NCBI RefSeq assembly: GCF_025118155.1
Contig: NW_026251411.1
Location: forward strand, 62,001 to 126,000
Source: Cokeromyces recurvatus
Taxonomy: Eukaryota > Mucoromycota > Mucoromycetes > Mucorales > Mucoraceae
Reading direction: 5' to 3'
DNA: 64,000 nucleotides
In this document: piece after piece, positions 23,827 to 33,966 of the stretch
How the letters are laid out: each line of letters begins with the position of its first letter
Numbering within the stretch: position 1 is the stretch's first letter
Made by a program: the position numbers and the translations under genes
The notes under the pieces: generated by a model
What the model saw: only the letters and a program-made list of their open reading frames with translations
What the model was told of the DNA's origin: nothing
Database searches by the model: none

Positions 23827-24774
23827 TCCAAGCGCAATACCTCTTTCGAACTTCCCAATTACCAGCAGATACTCTTCTTGCCCATCTTTTGCCTCATGTT
23901 CAGCTCTCAAATAGTCATTCCCACTGGTATAAATTGACTCAAACTACAATGTGGACACACCTATGCTCACCAAATATCTCAACGCTCGACCGAAAACAAT
24001 TCTACACTCTTCGTGCTAAGTTTCTAGATGATCAATTTCAAAATCTTCGTCAAGATACTAATTCACTCCTATTGTCTTCCTCACGCCCCACTCTTGAATT
24101 GGATCCCATCCTTTACTTACCAATGACTACCTCAGAACGTAGCCGAGTGCTTCGTTGGCGACTTGGCTGGCTACCGGGTGGTAAACCTAAAGAATGTATC
24201 TTTCATCCGTCTCATAATTGGAGCCGGCAACATGCTATTGAGTGCTTACATGTACATCATCGTCTCTACATGCCTACTTCAGTCGAAGATCCCATCTCGT
24301 TCCTCCTCAACTTGCTTCCACTACATAAACCTCGTCGTCCTTCTGATTGTACGAGCTGATATACTTTATGGCCTATTCTTTGTACAATTCTACATGAACT
24401 TGATTACTACTTCCATGATGAATTTCCTCCTGATCCTGTCGATCCTGGTCTCAAGCTGTTGAATTGGTTATCCAAGTAATAGTGTGCGTCTTCCTGGTCA
24501 CTTTGGTCTTATTTGTTTTTAAATTGTTTCTTCTCACTTTTTTCGCTTTTTCCCCTTATATTTTCTCTTAATTCCAAAATACTGCTCTTTCTTTTTCCTT
24601 CTCGTTTTCCTTTTTCCCTTCTTGTCCTTTAGGAAGGTTTTTATTCTTATTTCCCCTCTATAACTGGCTCGGGCAATATTGCGCATTTATTTCGTCGCTA
24701 CATGCTCATTGCCAAAAAATTTAAAAAAAAAAAAAAATAATAATAATAATAATAATAAAACTCAGAATTTAATC
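23827..24774 (+). mobile_element. LINE copy B: 5'-truncated, with one in-frame TGA
   Basis: Encodes the C-terminal part of the LINE protein from LQAQYLFRTSQLPAD onward to NWLSK (stop at 24477-24479), interrupted at 24357-24359 by TGA where the homologous copy C has TGG. The 3' UTR carries hairpin CCTTC/GAAGG (24617-24637), an A tract, (AAT)n and the terminal TTTAATCG. It is flanked by TAACAAGAAGC on both sides (23816-23826, 24775-24785). Near-identity with copy C in the overlapping 3' part points to recent amplification of this subfamily. Confidence 0.87.
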
Positions 24775-24785
24775 GTAACAAGAAG

Positions 24786-25077
24786 CAAAATACACATATG
24801 CAATGCCTTTTTTTATTTAGCCGTCATCCATCTTTGTACAAGTGTCATTCTTCTCCGCCAATTGAAATCTCCTCATTAATTATGTAATTCTTTCAGGACA
24901 TGCTTATCTTACTAAAAATGACTCATTAAAAAAAAAAAAAAAAAGATAACTAATACTGTGTTTTTATTTAATTTCCCTCTCCTCTTTCATATACACTTAT
25001 ATAAATATATACATCTACGTTTGACTTTTAAAGAACTCCCTCCTCCTCCTCCTTTTTTTTTCTTTTTTTCTTTTTTG
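24786..25077. other. Spacer between LINE copy B and the TRP4 gene
   Basis: Unique-looking host DNA that resumes after the outermost target duplication. T- and A-rich, with a pyrimidine-rich run (CCTCCTCCTCC then T/C) immediately before the ATG at 25078, probably the promoter region. Confidence 0.5.
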
Positions 25078-26136
25078 ATGAAGACGATTATAAAAAAACT
25101 TGTTCATGAACCAACACAATTCTCTCCAGAGGATGCAGAAAGAGCGATGCATCAGATAATGCAAGGATCGGCCACCTCAAGCCAAATCTCTGCCTTTCTC
25201 ATTTCTTTAAAACTTCAAGAAAAGGACAAAGATCCACAAGTGGTGGCAGCTTGTGCGACAGCTATGCGTAGCCATGCCTGTCTTGTCCCTTACGACCACC
25301 ATCCTCAGCTTGTAGGACAGGTGGTGGATATCGTTGGTACAGGTGGTGATGGCCATGATACCTACAATGTCTCCACAACGGCCTCTATTGTTGCAGCGGG
25401 GGCAGGGGCCAAGGTAGCTAAACATGGGAATCGAGCCGCCTCATCACGATCAGGATCAGCGGATCTGATGGAGGCCCATGGATGTGCTATTACACAAGTT
25501 GAGCCTTATCAAGTCGCGGATATCCTAGATCAATACTCACTTTTGCTTTTTATTTTCACCTACTTTCCATCCAGCGATGAAGCATGTAGCCAAGTTGAGA
25601 AAGGAGATAGCCGTCCCCACCGTCTTTAATCTCTTGGGGCCCATGTCAAATCCAGCGAAACCAAGTCGGATGGTAGTAGGGGTACACTCACCTGAGATAG
25701 GAGCGTTGATGGCGAATGCACTTCGATTAACAGGTGTGCAAGAGGGCTTAGTCGTCTGTGGTGCAGAGGGATTAGATGAGATTAGTCCTGCAGGTGAAAC
25801 GCATTATTGGAGAATTGATGGCAACGATATAAAGACAGGCGTATTACATCAACTGTCGATTTTGGATTAAAGAGAACCTATCCTTTATCTCAAGTCAAAG
25901 GGGGTGATTGTCATGAAAACGCTCACATCTTGAATCAATTATTAAATAATCAATTATCCGATGAAGATCCCATTTTAAATTTCGTACTATTAAACACATC
26001 GGCTCTTTTAGTCATGGCTGGAATTGCCAGTGATTTTAAAGAAGGTGTGGAAAAGGCCCGTGAATCCATCAAGTCAGGCAATGCAAAGCGAGTGCTAGAA
26101 TCCTTTAGAGATGAGACAAGAAAAGAAAAAAGGTGA
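25078..26136 (+). CDS. TRP4: Anthranilate phosphoribosyltransferase (two frameshifts)
   Basis: Second step of tryptophan synthesis, joining anthranilate to PRPP. No intron is needed. The N-terminal part has the DIVGTGGDGHDTYNVST PRPP-binding block and VAKHGNRAASSRSGSADLME. The next part, in another frame, has FCFLFSPTFHPAMKHVAKLR, FNLLGPMSNP and DEISPAGETHYW. The last part returns to the first frame with DFGLKRTYPLSQVKGGD, NTSALLVMAG and the C-terminal helix. The frame moves by an apparent extra base near 25535 and returns by a missing base near 25852, so the two shifts compensate. All domain blocks are otherwise intact, suggesting sequencing or assembly error, or a very recent lesion. Confidence 0.9.
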
Positions 26137-26338
26137 TTACATAAATAAACTAAACTAAACTAAACTAAACTCAAAGAGAGAGAGAGAGTGTGTGTGTGTG
26201 TGAGCGAGCAAGCCAGCCAGCCCCAGCTTTTTTTTATTTTATTTTATTTTAATTTTATTATTGCTTGATTTGGCTCAATTGCATAGCAACTGGTAGCACG
26301 TGCTTTAGAATTAAATGAAGTGTGACCGAGAGCGACGA
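26137..26338. repeat. Simple repeats between TRP4 and the 26.3-kb gene
   Basis: Contains four to five CTAAA units at about 26149-26171, then (AG)n, (TG)n, a GCCA-type run and T-rich sequence, between the TRP4 stop and the stop of the convergent gene. Confidence 0.75.
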
Positions 26339-27363
26339 TTAAATTTTGAGGACTCGTTTGTTAGTGATGATATGCTTGTTCGTGATTAAAGAAGATGATA
26401 AGATATGGGACATAGAGAGACCGTAAAGATCAATCACATGAGTTTGATGATAATGAATAAGTACAGTTTGATCCAAAGTGACTGCTACTTTATCATTTAA
26501 AAATTGGATATTCTATTTTCAAATAAAAATTTATTCGTGTTGTCAATTTTTGTATATGATTATCTACCTTTGTATTCTGTAATTCATCTTTTATAATGGA
26601 TATATGACAAGGGAAATAAGCTTGCAAAATAGAATGTGAGATTGATAATGACTCTATTATTATATGTATGTATTTTAGTGAATAAGCTATCATCTTCATT
26701 ATCAAGACATACTAACCAGGTTAAATCATCTGGAGATTTCCATTCAATTGGATATGCTTCAGTGACATGTTTTTCATTTTCATAGTCATAAATACAATAA
26801 ATTTGAAATTGATTGGGTGGTAGTGATGATAAATGATGATTATAATCGAAGGTAAGGAACAAGTTCAAATCGTGTCCTTTATTTAGACATACTGTTTCAG
26901 GTAAAAAATATTAGGTAAGCAGCTTAAATATGCCTGATCAATTCTATGGTTTGATCTTGAAAGAAAGTGTGAATTAGTTTATGCATTTAGTAATAAATCA
27001 GTGTGTTGGTTTACAATGGGAGCCCTTCAGCTTGAATCCAAATACGTTTATCACGTATCCAACCATGTACATGATTTAATTTCAAATGTTGATTATTAGA
27101 TATTTTGGTATTCTTTTTTATAAAGTCTTCCTCAAGTGCATGCTGAAGATCATTTCTTAATATATTTTGAGAGTCGTTTAACAATGCTTGTTTTCTAGTC
27201 ATCTATTAAAGATAACATGAAGTTTTTTTTTTTGCCTTAATAAATAATATTGAAGTTTTTTTTTTTATTTTACTTTTCTCGTTATTTCTCTTTTTTGTTC
27301 TTGGCATTGCTTTATTTTAGTTTGAATTATATTTAGAGTATTTAGTAGTTCATTTGTATTCAT
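26339..27363 (-). CDS. Unrecognised protein of about 260 aa
   Basis: Not recognised. Five exons can be joined (27274-27363, 27015-27202, 26713-26955, 26568-26651, 26339-26512). The third exon needs one extra base, probably in the T6 run at about 26904-26911, to keep frame. The N-terminal 60 residues are strongly helical and charged (LLNTLNIIQTKIKQCQEQKR, DLQHALEEDFIKKN), suggestive of coiled coil. The middle contains GWIRDKRIWIQAEGLPL and FLTFDYNHHLSSLPPNQFQ, and the end is a mixed alpha/beta segment (KVAVTLDQTVLIHYHQTHVI). A coiled coil followed by a compact domain is common among kinetochore and adaptor proteins, but no family is claimed. Confidence 0.6.
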
Positions 27364-28291
27364 AATGGTCTAAAAAAAAAAAAATAGCGCTATTTTCACC
27401 ACTAATTTGTTTTCCTTAAAAAAATAAATAAATAAATAAATAGATAATAACGACATTTTATTGGTTCATATTTTACTGTCGTTGTTAGTTATTTAATCTA
27501 GCAAAGAACAATAATTAAAACGATGAATATTAGTTATAAATGGATCATCCTTTTTATTTTTATTTTTTTTTTTAAAAAAAAAAAAAAATGGTGTTTCAGT
27601 TATTAAGGGGAGATGAGTGGTTTTTTTTTTTTTTTTTTTTTTTTGGAACCCCAATGTCGCGTAAATATTTAAAGTCAGATTATATACTATACTATCTTTT
27701 TTTTTATAAATCAAAAAAAAAAAAAGACAACTGATAAGCCTACTAAACTATTCATGACTTTAAACTACAAGAAGAGAAAGCATGATCAGAAAGTATTAAA
27801 TGATGATAATAGATGTAAAGAAATTTATAATATAGCTGCTCTCTATGTGTGCTATTTGTAGTAGTCAAAAAGAGGAAGAAGGAAGAATATTATCAATCAG
27901 TCTCTAGACCTACCTACCCCACTCTCCCGCTCTTTTTGGTATCATTACTGCTAATAGTAATAATAATCATGTGCTTATTTAACAATAAGAAATGACAAAA
28001 ACGTTGCTATCTTAATAATCCTCAAAAAAAAAAGTTTATTATAGGATAGTAACATCTTATTTTAAAAGCTGCTCGGTTTATTAGTAAAGCATGCATGTAT
28101 AAAAGGGAGAATATGATATATAATACTGATTTACGTATAATAATGTTTATCATATTAAGAGTATTTTGGTTGATACACTAAACAAATTTGATACTGAAAT
28201 CAAGACTAATCATAAAGAACAACAACAACGCCTATCAATACAATATATTATTACTATCATATCTAAACTATATCTTTTAAATTTTCTGGAA

Positions 28292-28325
<34 letters not shown>

Positions 28326-28797
28326 AGCATGACTCTCTTCTTTCAATTTTAGCATAACTAATCAAGTTATTATTAAAGTAAGTGATATATCGTCGTTCTT
28401 TACTATTCATAAAGATAAAAAAGAATATAGAATAGACCCTACTTTAAAGAAGAATAAACAAGTAGTGGAACTTTTACTTTCTATTCATTATGACGGGTTA
28501 GAGTTCTTTTAGAATAAAATATCCTTAAACCTTTTATTTCAAGTTCAATCCATTTACCGCCGTAACAACACGACAATTTTTCCTCTTTGATGTCAAATCA
28601 CATTTACAATTATTATCTGAATTTCAATTTTCACTAGAGAAATCATGTTGAAAGTTATTATATCTTTTGCTGCTGTAATCGAATTATTTATTTTATCTAC
28701 AATTACTTATCTTCCTCTCTTTTTCTTTTTTTTTTTTTTTTTCATTTTATTTTATTTCTTTTCTTTTCAATCCGCTTTTTTGTTCAATTCATAAATT
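27364..28797. other. Intergenic region, no gene recognised
   Basis: About 1.4 kb between two divergent genes. It is AT-rich with a T run at about 27620-27644, an A run at about 28292-28323 and no credible frame. The last 150 bp before 28798 are pyrimidine-rich (CTTTTT runs) and probably form the core promoter of the GDP-mannose pyrophosphorylase gene. Confidence 0.6.
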
Positions 28798-30194
28798 ATG
28801 AAGGCACTTATTCTTGTTGGTGGTAAATTGAAATGATTTCTTTTCATTTCTCTCTTGTTATTCTCATTGACTCTTTTATTTTATTTATTAAGGCTTTGGT
28901 ACACGTCTTAGACCTCTTACTTTGACTCTTCCTAAACCTCTTGTTGAGTTTGCTAATAAGCCTATGATTCTTCATCAAATTGAAAACTTGGCCAAGGTAT
29001 GGTATTATTACATATAAAAAAAATCTCCTTTTCCTTTTTTATCTAATCTTAATTAATTATTATTTAGGCTGGTGTTACGGATATCGTCTTGGCTGTAAAT
29101 TATAGACCTGAAATTATGGTAGCTGCCTTGAAAGAATATGAAAAAGAATATGGAGTCACAATTACTTTTTCTGTTGAAACAGAACCTTTGGGTACAGCTG
29201 GTCCACTAGCTTTGGCTCGTGACATTCTTGCAAAGGATGATTCCCCCTTTTTCGTATTAAATAGTGATGTCATTTGTAATTATCCTTTTGAACAGATAAG
29301 AGACTTTCATAAATCACATGGTGATGAAGGCACCATTATTGTAAGTACTTTTTTTTCTTTAAATGCAAATTGTATTGTTTTATTAAATGCGTCCATCTTA
29401 ATTTAGGTTACAAAAGTAGATGATCCTTCTAAATATGGTGTGGTTGTTAATCATCCAAATTCAACAAAGATAGAGCGTTTTGTTGAAAAACCTCAAACCT
29501 TTATTAGTAACAAGATTAATGCTGGTATTTATCTTTTTAATCCTTCCGTATTAAATCGTATTGAAGTAAGTGACCCATTTATATACATTAGATTACATTA
29601 AAACAAAAAAAAAAAACCCAGGTTGAAATTTAACTTTTTTTTTATTATTATTATTCGTTCTAGTTGAAACCTACTTCAATTGAAAAAGAAATCTTCCCTG
29701 GTATTGCTCGTGATGAACAATTACATACTTTTGATTTGGAAGGTTTTTGGATGGATGTAGGACAACCTAAAGATTATTTGACAGGCACTTGTCTTTATTT
29801 ATCTCACCTCACAAAACACAAACCACAAGAACTTGCAAATCCTAATCACGATTATGTCTATAAGGGTAATGTGATGGTTCATCCAACCGCTAAAATTGGA
29901 AAAGATTGTCGTATAGGCCCTAACGTTGTGATTGGTCCAAATGTCGTAATTGGTGATGGTGTTCGTTTACAACGTTGTGTTATTCTAGAAGGTGCAAAAG
30001 TCAAAGATTATGCGTGGGTTCAATCTAGCATTGTAGGCTGGCATTCCTCTGTCGGACGATGGTCACGATTAGAAGGTTGTTCTGTACTTGGTGACGATGT
30101 TTCTATTGGTGATGAGATCTATGTTAATGGTGGATCTATTTTACCTCACAAGTCTATTTCTTCAAATATTACTGAACCACAAATTATCATGTAA
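28798..30194 (+). CDS. MPG1: Mannose-1-phosphate guanylyltransferase (GDP-mannose pyrophosphorylase)
   Basis: Makes GDP-mannose from GTP and mannose-1-phosphate for glycosylation, GPI anchors and cell-wall mannan. Five exons (28798-28822, 28893-28996, 29068-29340, 29407-29565, 29664-30194) join in phase to 363 residues, family length. The nucleotide-binding signature is [20 protein letters not shown], followed by [52 protein letters not shown] and [12 protein letters not shown]. The C-terminal half is a left-handed beta-helix with hexapeptide repeats ([20 protein letters not shown]), ending EPQIIM. It is intact and probably an essential gene. Confidence 0.97.
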
Positions 30195-30689
30195 ATAGGT
30201 TATGAAATAATCTCTCTCCTTTTTTCTGATTTGTTTCCCTTTCCCTCTCCCCACCCCTTTTTTTTTTTTTAATTACCTTATACAATTATAAAGCACGCCT
30301 CTTTTCTAATAAATATGTAATAAATTAAATAATATCTGAGATTCTAATACACTCTTTCTTAAATCACATGGCACGCTTTTTCTTTTTTATAGCACAATTT
30401 TATTTTCCATAATTAGATTTAGCAAACAATATTAATTAAAAGCTTTCCTAGCACATTTTTTTTTTCACGTTTATGAGAAAAGGGTTAACTGTAGGAAAAG
30501 GTTACTAAAATTAGCAAATATCCTTCCCCATGCAAGACAGCGTATACAATTGGCTCCAGAAAGGATCAGCTTGAGAATACAAAAGTCTCTTGAGGATAAG
30601 GAGAAAGAGAGGAATGATGATGAATAAAAGCAGGAAGACAGAAATGGTTGAATAATAATAAAAAAAAATCACAAGGAGTAACTTGTGCA
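30195..30689. other. 3' flank of MPG1, no gene
   Basis: AT-rich spacer with AATAAA-like signals (for example near 30309-30328) that could serve MPG1 polyadenylation. No conserved frame is seen. Confidence 0.5.
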
Positions 30690-31030
30690 GACATTTGATC
30701 ACAATCCCTCCACAACAGTAGATCAAGCATTTTGATGGCTTGATGGTCTGAAAGTTTTTTTTTTTTCGGGCAACTGTTCATAAGTTTATGACAGAAGATT
30801 GCATTCTATCACTGAAAAAAAAGCATACTTTTTTATTCTACAGAAAAGAAACTCCTCTCCCCCCCCACTTGAAAAGATCCAGAAGAAGACACGAATGGGT
30901 AGTTAAATGGTCAGAGACTGATCCAGATTTTGAGAGCAACTGCTTCTTCATCGATGAAGCGGCATTCCACATCACACATGAAAAGGACAGCATCTTGGTC
31001 ACAAAAAAAAAATATGCATTAACTAACTGA
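30690..31030 (+). pseudogene. Tc1/mariner (IS630-like) DDE transposase remnant
   Basis: Decayed fragment of a transposase. A frame at 30788-31030 reads HEWVVKWSETDPDFESN CFFIDEAAFHI; the string C-x-F-I-D-E-A-x-F matches the second catalytic Asp region of Tc1/IS630 enzymes (FVDEAGFN in many fungal copies). Upstream, in shifting frames, TFDHNPSTTVDQAF resembles the linker before the DDE domain. The first and third catalytic residues are missing or not identifiable, and several frameshifts are present. It is not obviously linked to either TIR element here. Confidence 0.7.
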
Positions 31031-31929
31031 CTATATTGATAATATCGCCTTTGTTTACAACTGGAATAAAAGTAATCGTAAATTCTTTTATTTTTTATAG
31101 TTTAAAATTACCTCGAATATTAAAAATTGGAAGATAACGTTGTTTAGGTTAACTATATATTCTCCTGTTAAGTCTTATTTAATTGGGAGCAATTTTCATC
31201 TTGAAGAGAAATATTCAGGGCAGAAATTTCTAGTCACTGCCCATAAATTATTTGTTATTTTAAGATGTTCTTCATCTATTCATTTCACTCATCTAAAGGC
31301 TTTAACAAATAATAATAATAATTAGTTTAAATATATACCGACTTCAGAATATGAATCCTCCAAGGACTGTGTTAGCAGCCTTCCATTCCAATGGCTGAGC
31401 ATGGAAAATACAAGTAATACAAAAAATAGGTATAAATGTGTATAGGGAATACAAATGCAATTATATTAGCTTCAAATAGACTTCAATTGTATGATATTTG
31501 AGAATAAACATTTTGTTATATACATCGAGCAATCAGAATGTTTAGGATTATGCAGGTAAGATAGATGATCTATCTTTATTGTGGATACTATGTCAGTAAT
31601 AAGATGAAAAAAAAAAAACGAATCAAAAGCCTTTTCTGGCTGAATTATTATTTGAACAAAAATAAAGATCATTACTAGAGTTTAAGACTGATTTAGCTGA
31701 CATACTACAAAATATTCATTTTTACAAGATCATTATGGAATATTTAGTTGAGGAAATTAGAAGAATAAATGATTTTATGATGAGCATTAATGGGATAATG
31801 AAAATGAAATATGTTAACTTTATGAAGACAACATCGGATACCAAGTTATTTTTTAATGTATTTTGTAGGAAAATATGCTAACTTCTTAGTTAATTCAGAG
31901 AAAAATTCACAAGATCTGAAATAGCTGTT

Positions 31930-31974
<45 letters not shown>

Positions 31975-32296
31975 GAAGACCCTTTCTCTTATAGTTAGAT
32001 GAGCTTCTACATATTTATACAAATTTTTAAAATCAAGAATATTTTTATTTATTAAAGGAATCCATCCATCCATTTATTTATTTATTTATACACATTTATG
32101 AGAGTAAGAAATATAGTTGAACCGTTTAGTGTACTATTATTTCAGTACAAACTTGATTGTAGAGCTTGACTATTACGCGTTATTTTTTTTTAATATGGCT
32201 GTAGAGATAACAAAATTCAGTTTTTTAAAGGGAAGCAGATTGATTTATTTCTATTAACCAGAGTCAAAAAGAATGTATGAAAGAATGTTTAAAGTA
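31031..32296. other. AT-rich spacer, no gene recognised
   Basis: Contains a T tract of about 40 bases (31932-31971) and many short frames, none of them recognisable. It could include degraded mobile DNA next to the transposase remnant. Confidence 0.5.
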
Positions 32297-32502
32297 GCTA
32301 AAGTTTAGAGGAGGCCATTATAAAGAAAAGAGTCAAGATTAAATATATAGAGTAGTCAGAGTTTAGAGGAGACCATTATGAAGAAAAAAGTCATAATCGA
32401 ATATTTAGGATGGACAATATCCAGAGGAATCACTAGGATTGAATATTTAGAGTGACCAATATCCTTGAAGCCCACTAGGATTGATTTTATAAGGCGACCA
32501 TG
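32297..32502. repeat. Degenerate tandem repeat (about 58- and 42-bp units)
   Basis: Four related units in tandem. Two of about 58 bp each contain AGTTTAGAGGAG(A/G)CCATTAT. Two of about 42 bp each contain AATATCC and CACTAGGATTGA, and end in (G)TGACC or GCGACC. All share the GATTxAATAT core followed by TAGAGT-like sequence. Divergence between units is visible by eye. Confidence 0.7.
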
Positions 32503-32660
32503 TATTCAATATATTGGCCCCAAAGAAATCAAAGATAACATACTTGCCTCCCCCCCTTTTTTTTTTAAAAAAAAAAAATGCGCGTTATATTTATTGACAA
32601 CTGTCAAATTTTATTTTTACCCTTTTTTTTTTCTTATATTTATATTTCTATTACAAATTA

Positions 32661-33758
32661 ATGGCATCCATTATGATAAAAGAAGAGATATCAGAACAAT
32701 GCAAAGCCTATGAAAGATTTGCAAATGAACAATGGTTAGGGGAGCCCTTCCCGATAATGAAGGATAGGCTTGTAAAATATATCAAAGTTAGATCACGATA
32801 CAGTACTTGCTTGGACTATATCATTCATTTAGAGAGACATCCTTTGCATGGACCAAGATGGTTTCAAGAAATGAATCATGATCCTGATATACAAACTATC
32901 ATGAAACTTGTCTCTGACCTGTGGGATTTCCCCTCCATAAAGATTAAAACACCTATTATTGGTTTACTCAAAGTCCCTATCATAGAAAATAAGCAAGTAT
33001 ATGATTCAAAAGTAAAAGTGATAGAGAAGCCTGGAGGTCAAAAAGGTATTTTATTTTATTTTATTGCATGCATAGAACAAGAAAGAAAGAATTCGATCAA
33101 ATATATATGTATTGCATATATTATTATAGGATATATGGTACCTGATGAAAAGGAGGAAGAAAGAGCAGCTATTTCGGAAACTGGCCTGATCACTTTATCA
33201 TTTGAAAACAAGGAAACTAAAAAGGAATCAAAATATGTTGAATTGAATAAGAGACGATCAAAGCAGGACCTAAGAGAACTGATAGCCCATTTTAAGATAA
33301 TGGGAACAGGAAAGAATAAAGTGTATAAAGAATCTAGTGACCTTATTTCATCATCACAAGAGACTAAAGCAGTTATAAAAATCCATAACAAGGGTAAGAA
33401 AGCAGATTATGGTGCAGTAATAGATCCTAGTTGTCTATTAAATGAAGAAGAACACCCATATTCTATTCAAGGAAGGCATTTCACTATACAAGATAAAGAA
33501 GAACCTACTGTTGATGAACGCTTTCTTCCAATTAAATTAAAATTACAAGAGAATCGAAAGACAACAATAAAAAAATCGAATAAGAATAAACACTTGCGAT
33601 CAGAAAGATTCAGGCACGAAGAAGAAGAAGAAAGGACATTAGATATAAGCTGTTATATAAAGGCTTGGATGGAATTCAATAGTAAACTGCTTGAGAGTAG
33701 ACTCAAACATGTTAAAAGCAAAAGCAAAAAAGATGAGAGATTAAATAGGGGGTATTAA
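32661..33758 (+). CDS. Unrecognised protein, possibly mobile-element related
   Basis: Not recognised with confidence. One open frame of 365 codons; a 96-bp in-frame stretch (about 33044-33128, starting GTATTTTATT and ending TATTATAG) has all the marks of an intron and is probably spliced. The N-terminal 70 residues (AYERFANEQWLGEPFPIMKD then RLVKYIKVRSRYSTCLDYII) look like a helical DNA-binding or core-binding domain of the kind seen in recombinases and other repetitive-family proteins of zygomycete fungi; this is an impression, not a match. The rest is Lys/Glu-rich with several basic clusters (KKSNKNKHLRSERFRHEEEE). Its neighbours, a transposase remnant and a tandem repeat, fit a mobile context. 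Confidence 0.5.
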   Translation: MASIMIKEEISEQCKAYERFANEQWLGEPFPIMKDRLVKYIKVRSRYSTCLDYIIHLERHPLHGPRWFQEMNHDPDIQTIMKLVSDLWDFPSIKIKTPIIGLLKVPIIENKQVYDSKVKVIEKPGGQKGILFYFIACIEQERKNSIKYICIAYIIIGYMVPDEKEEERAAISETGLITLSFENKETKKESKYVELNKRRSKQDLRELIAHFKIMGTGKNKVYKESSDLISSSQETKAVIKIHNKGKKADYGAVIDPSCLLNEEEHPYSIQGRHFTIQDKEEPTVDERFLPIKLKLQENRKTTIKKSNKNKHLRSERFRHEEEEERTLDISCYIKAWMEFNSKLLESRLKHVKSKSKKDERLNRGY

Positions 33759-33966
33759 GCCATGCATGCATAGCTTTTTTTTTTTTTTCATACAGAATTA
33801 GTTTTGCTTAATAACAAACAGGCTTACAATTGACATTGTTTCTATTAAAACAAAAGAAAAATATACATTTTTCTTTTTATTATTATTACTTCTTCTTCTT
33901 ATTTACAAATAATATATATATAAAGATATAAAAATATTTAACATATAATATTTAAATGGCTTGCAA

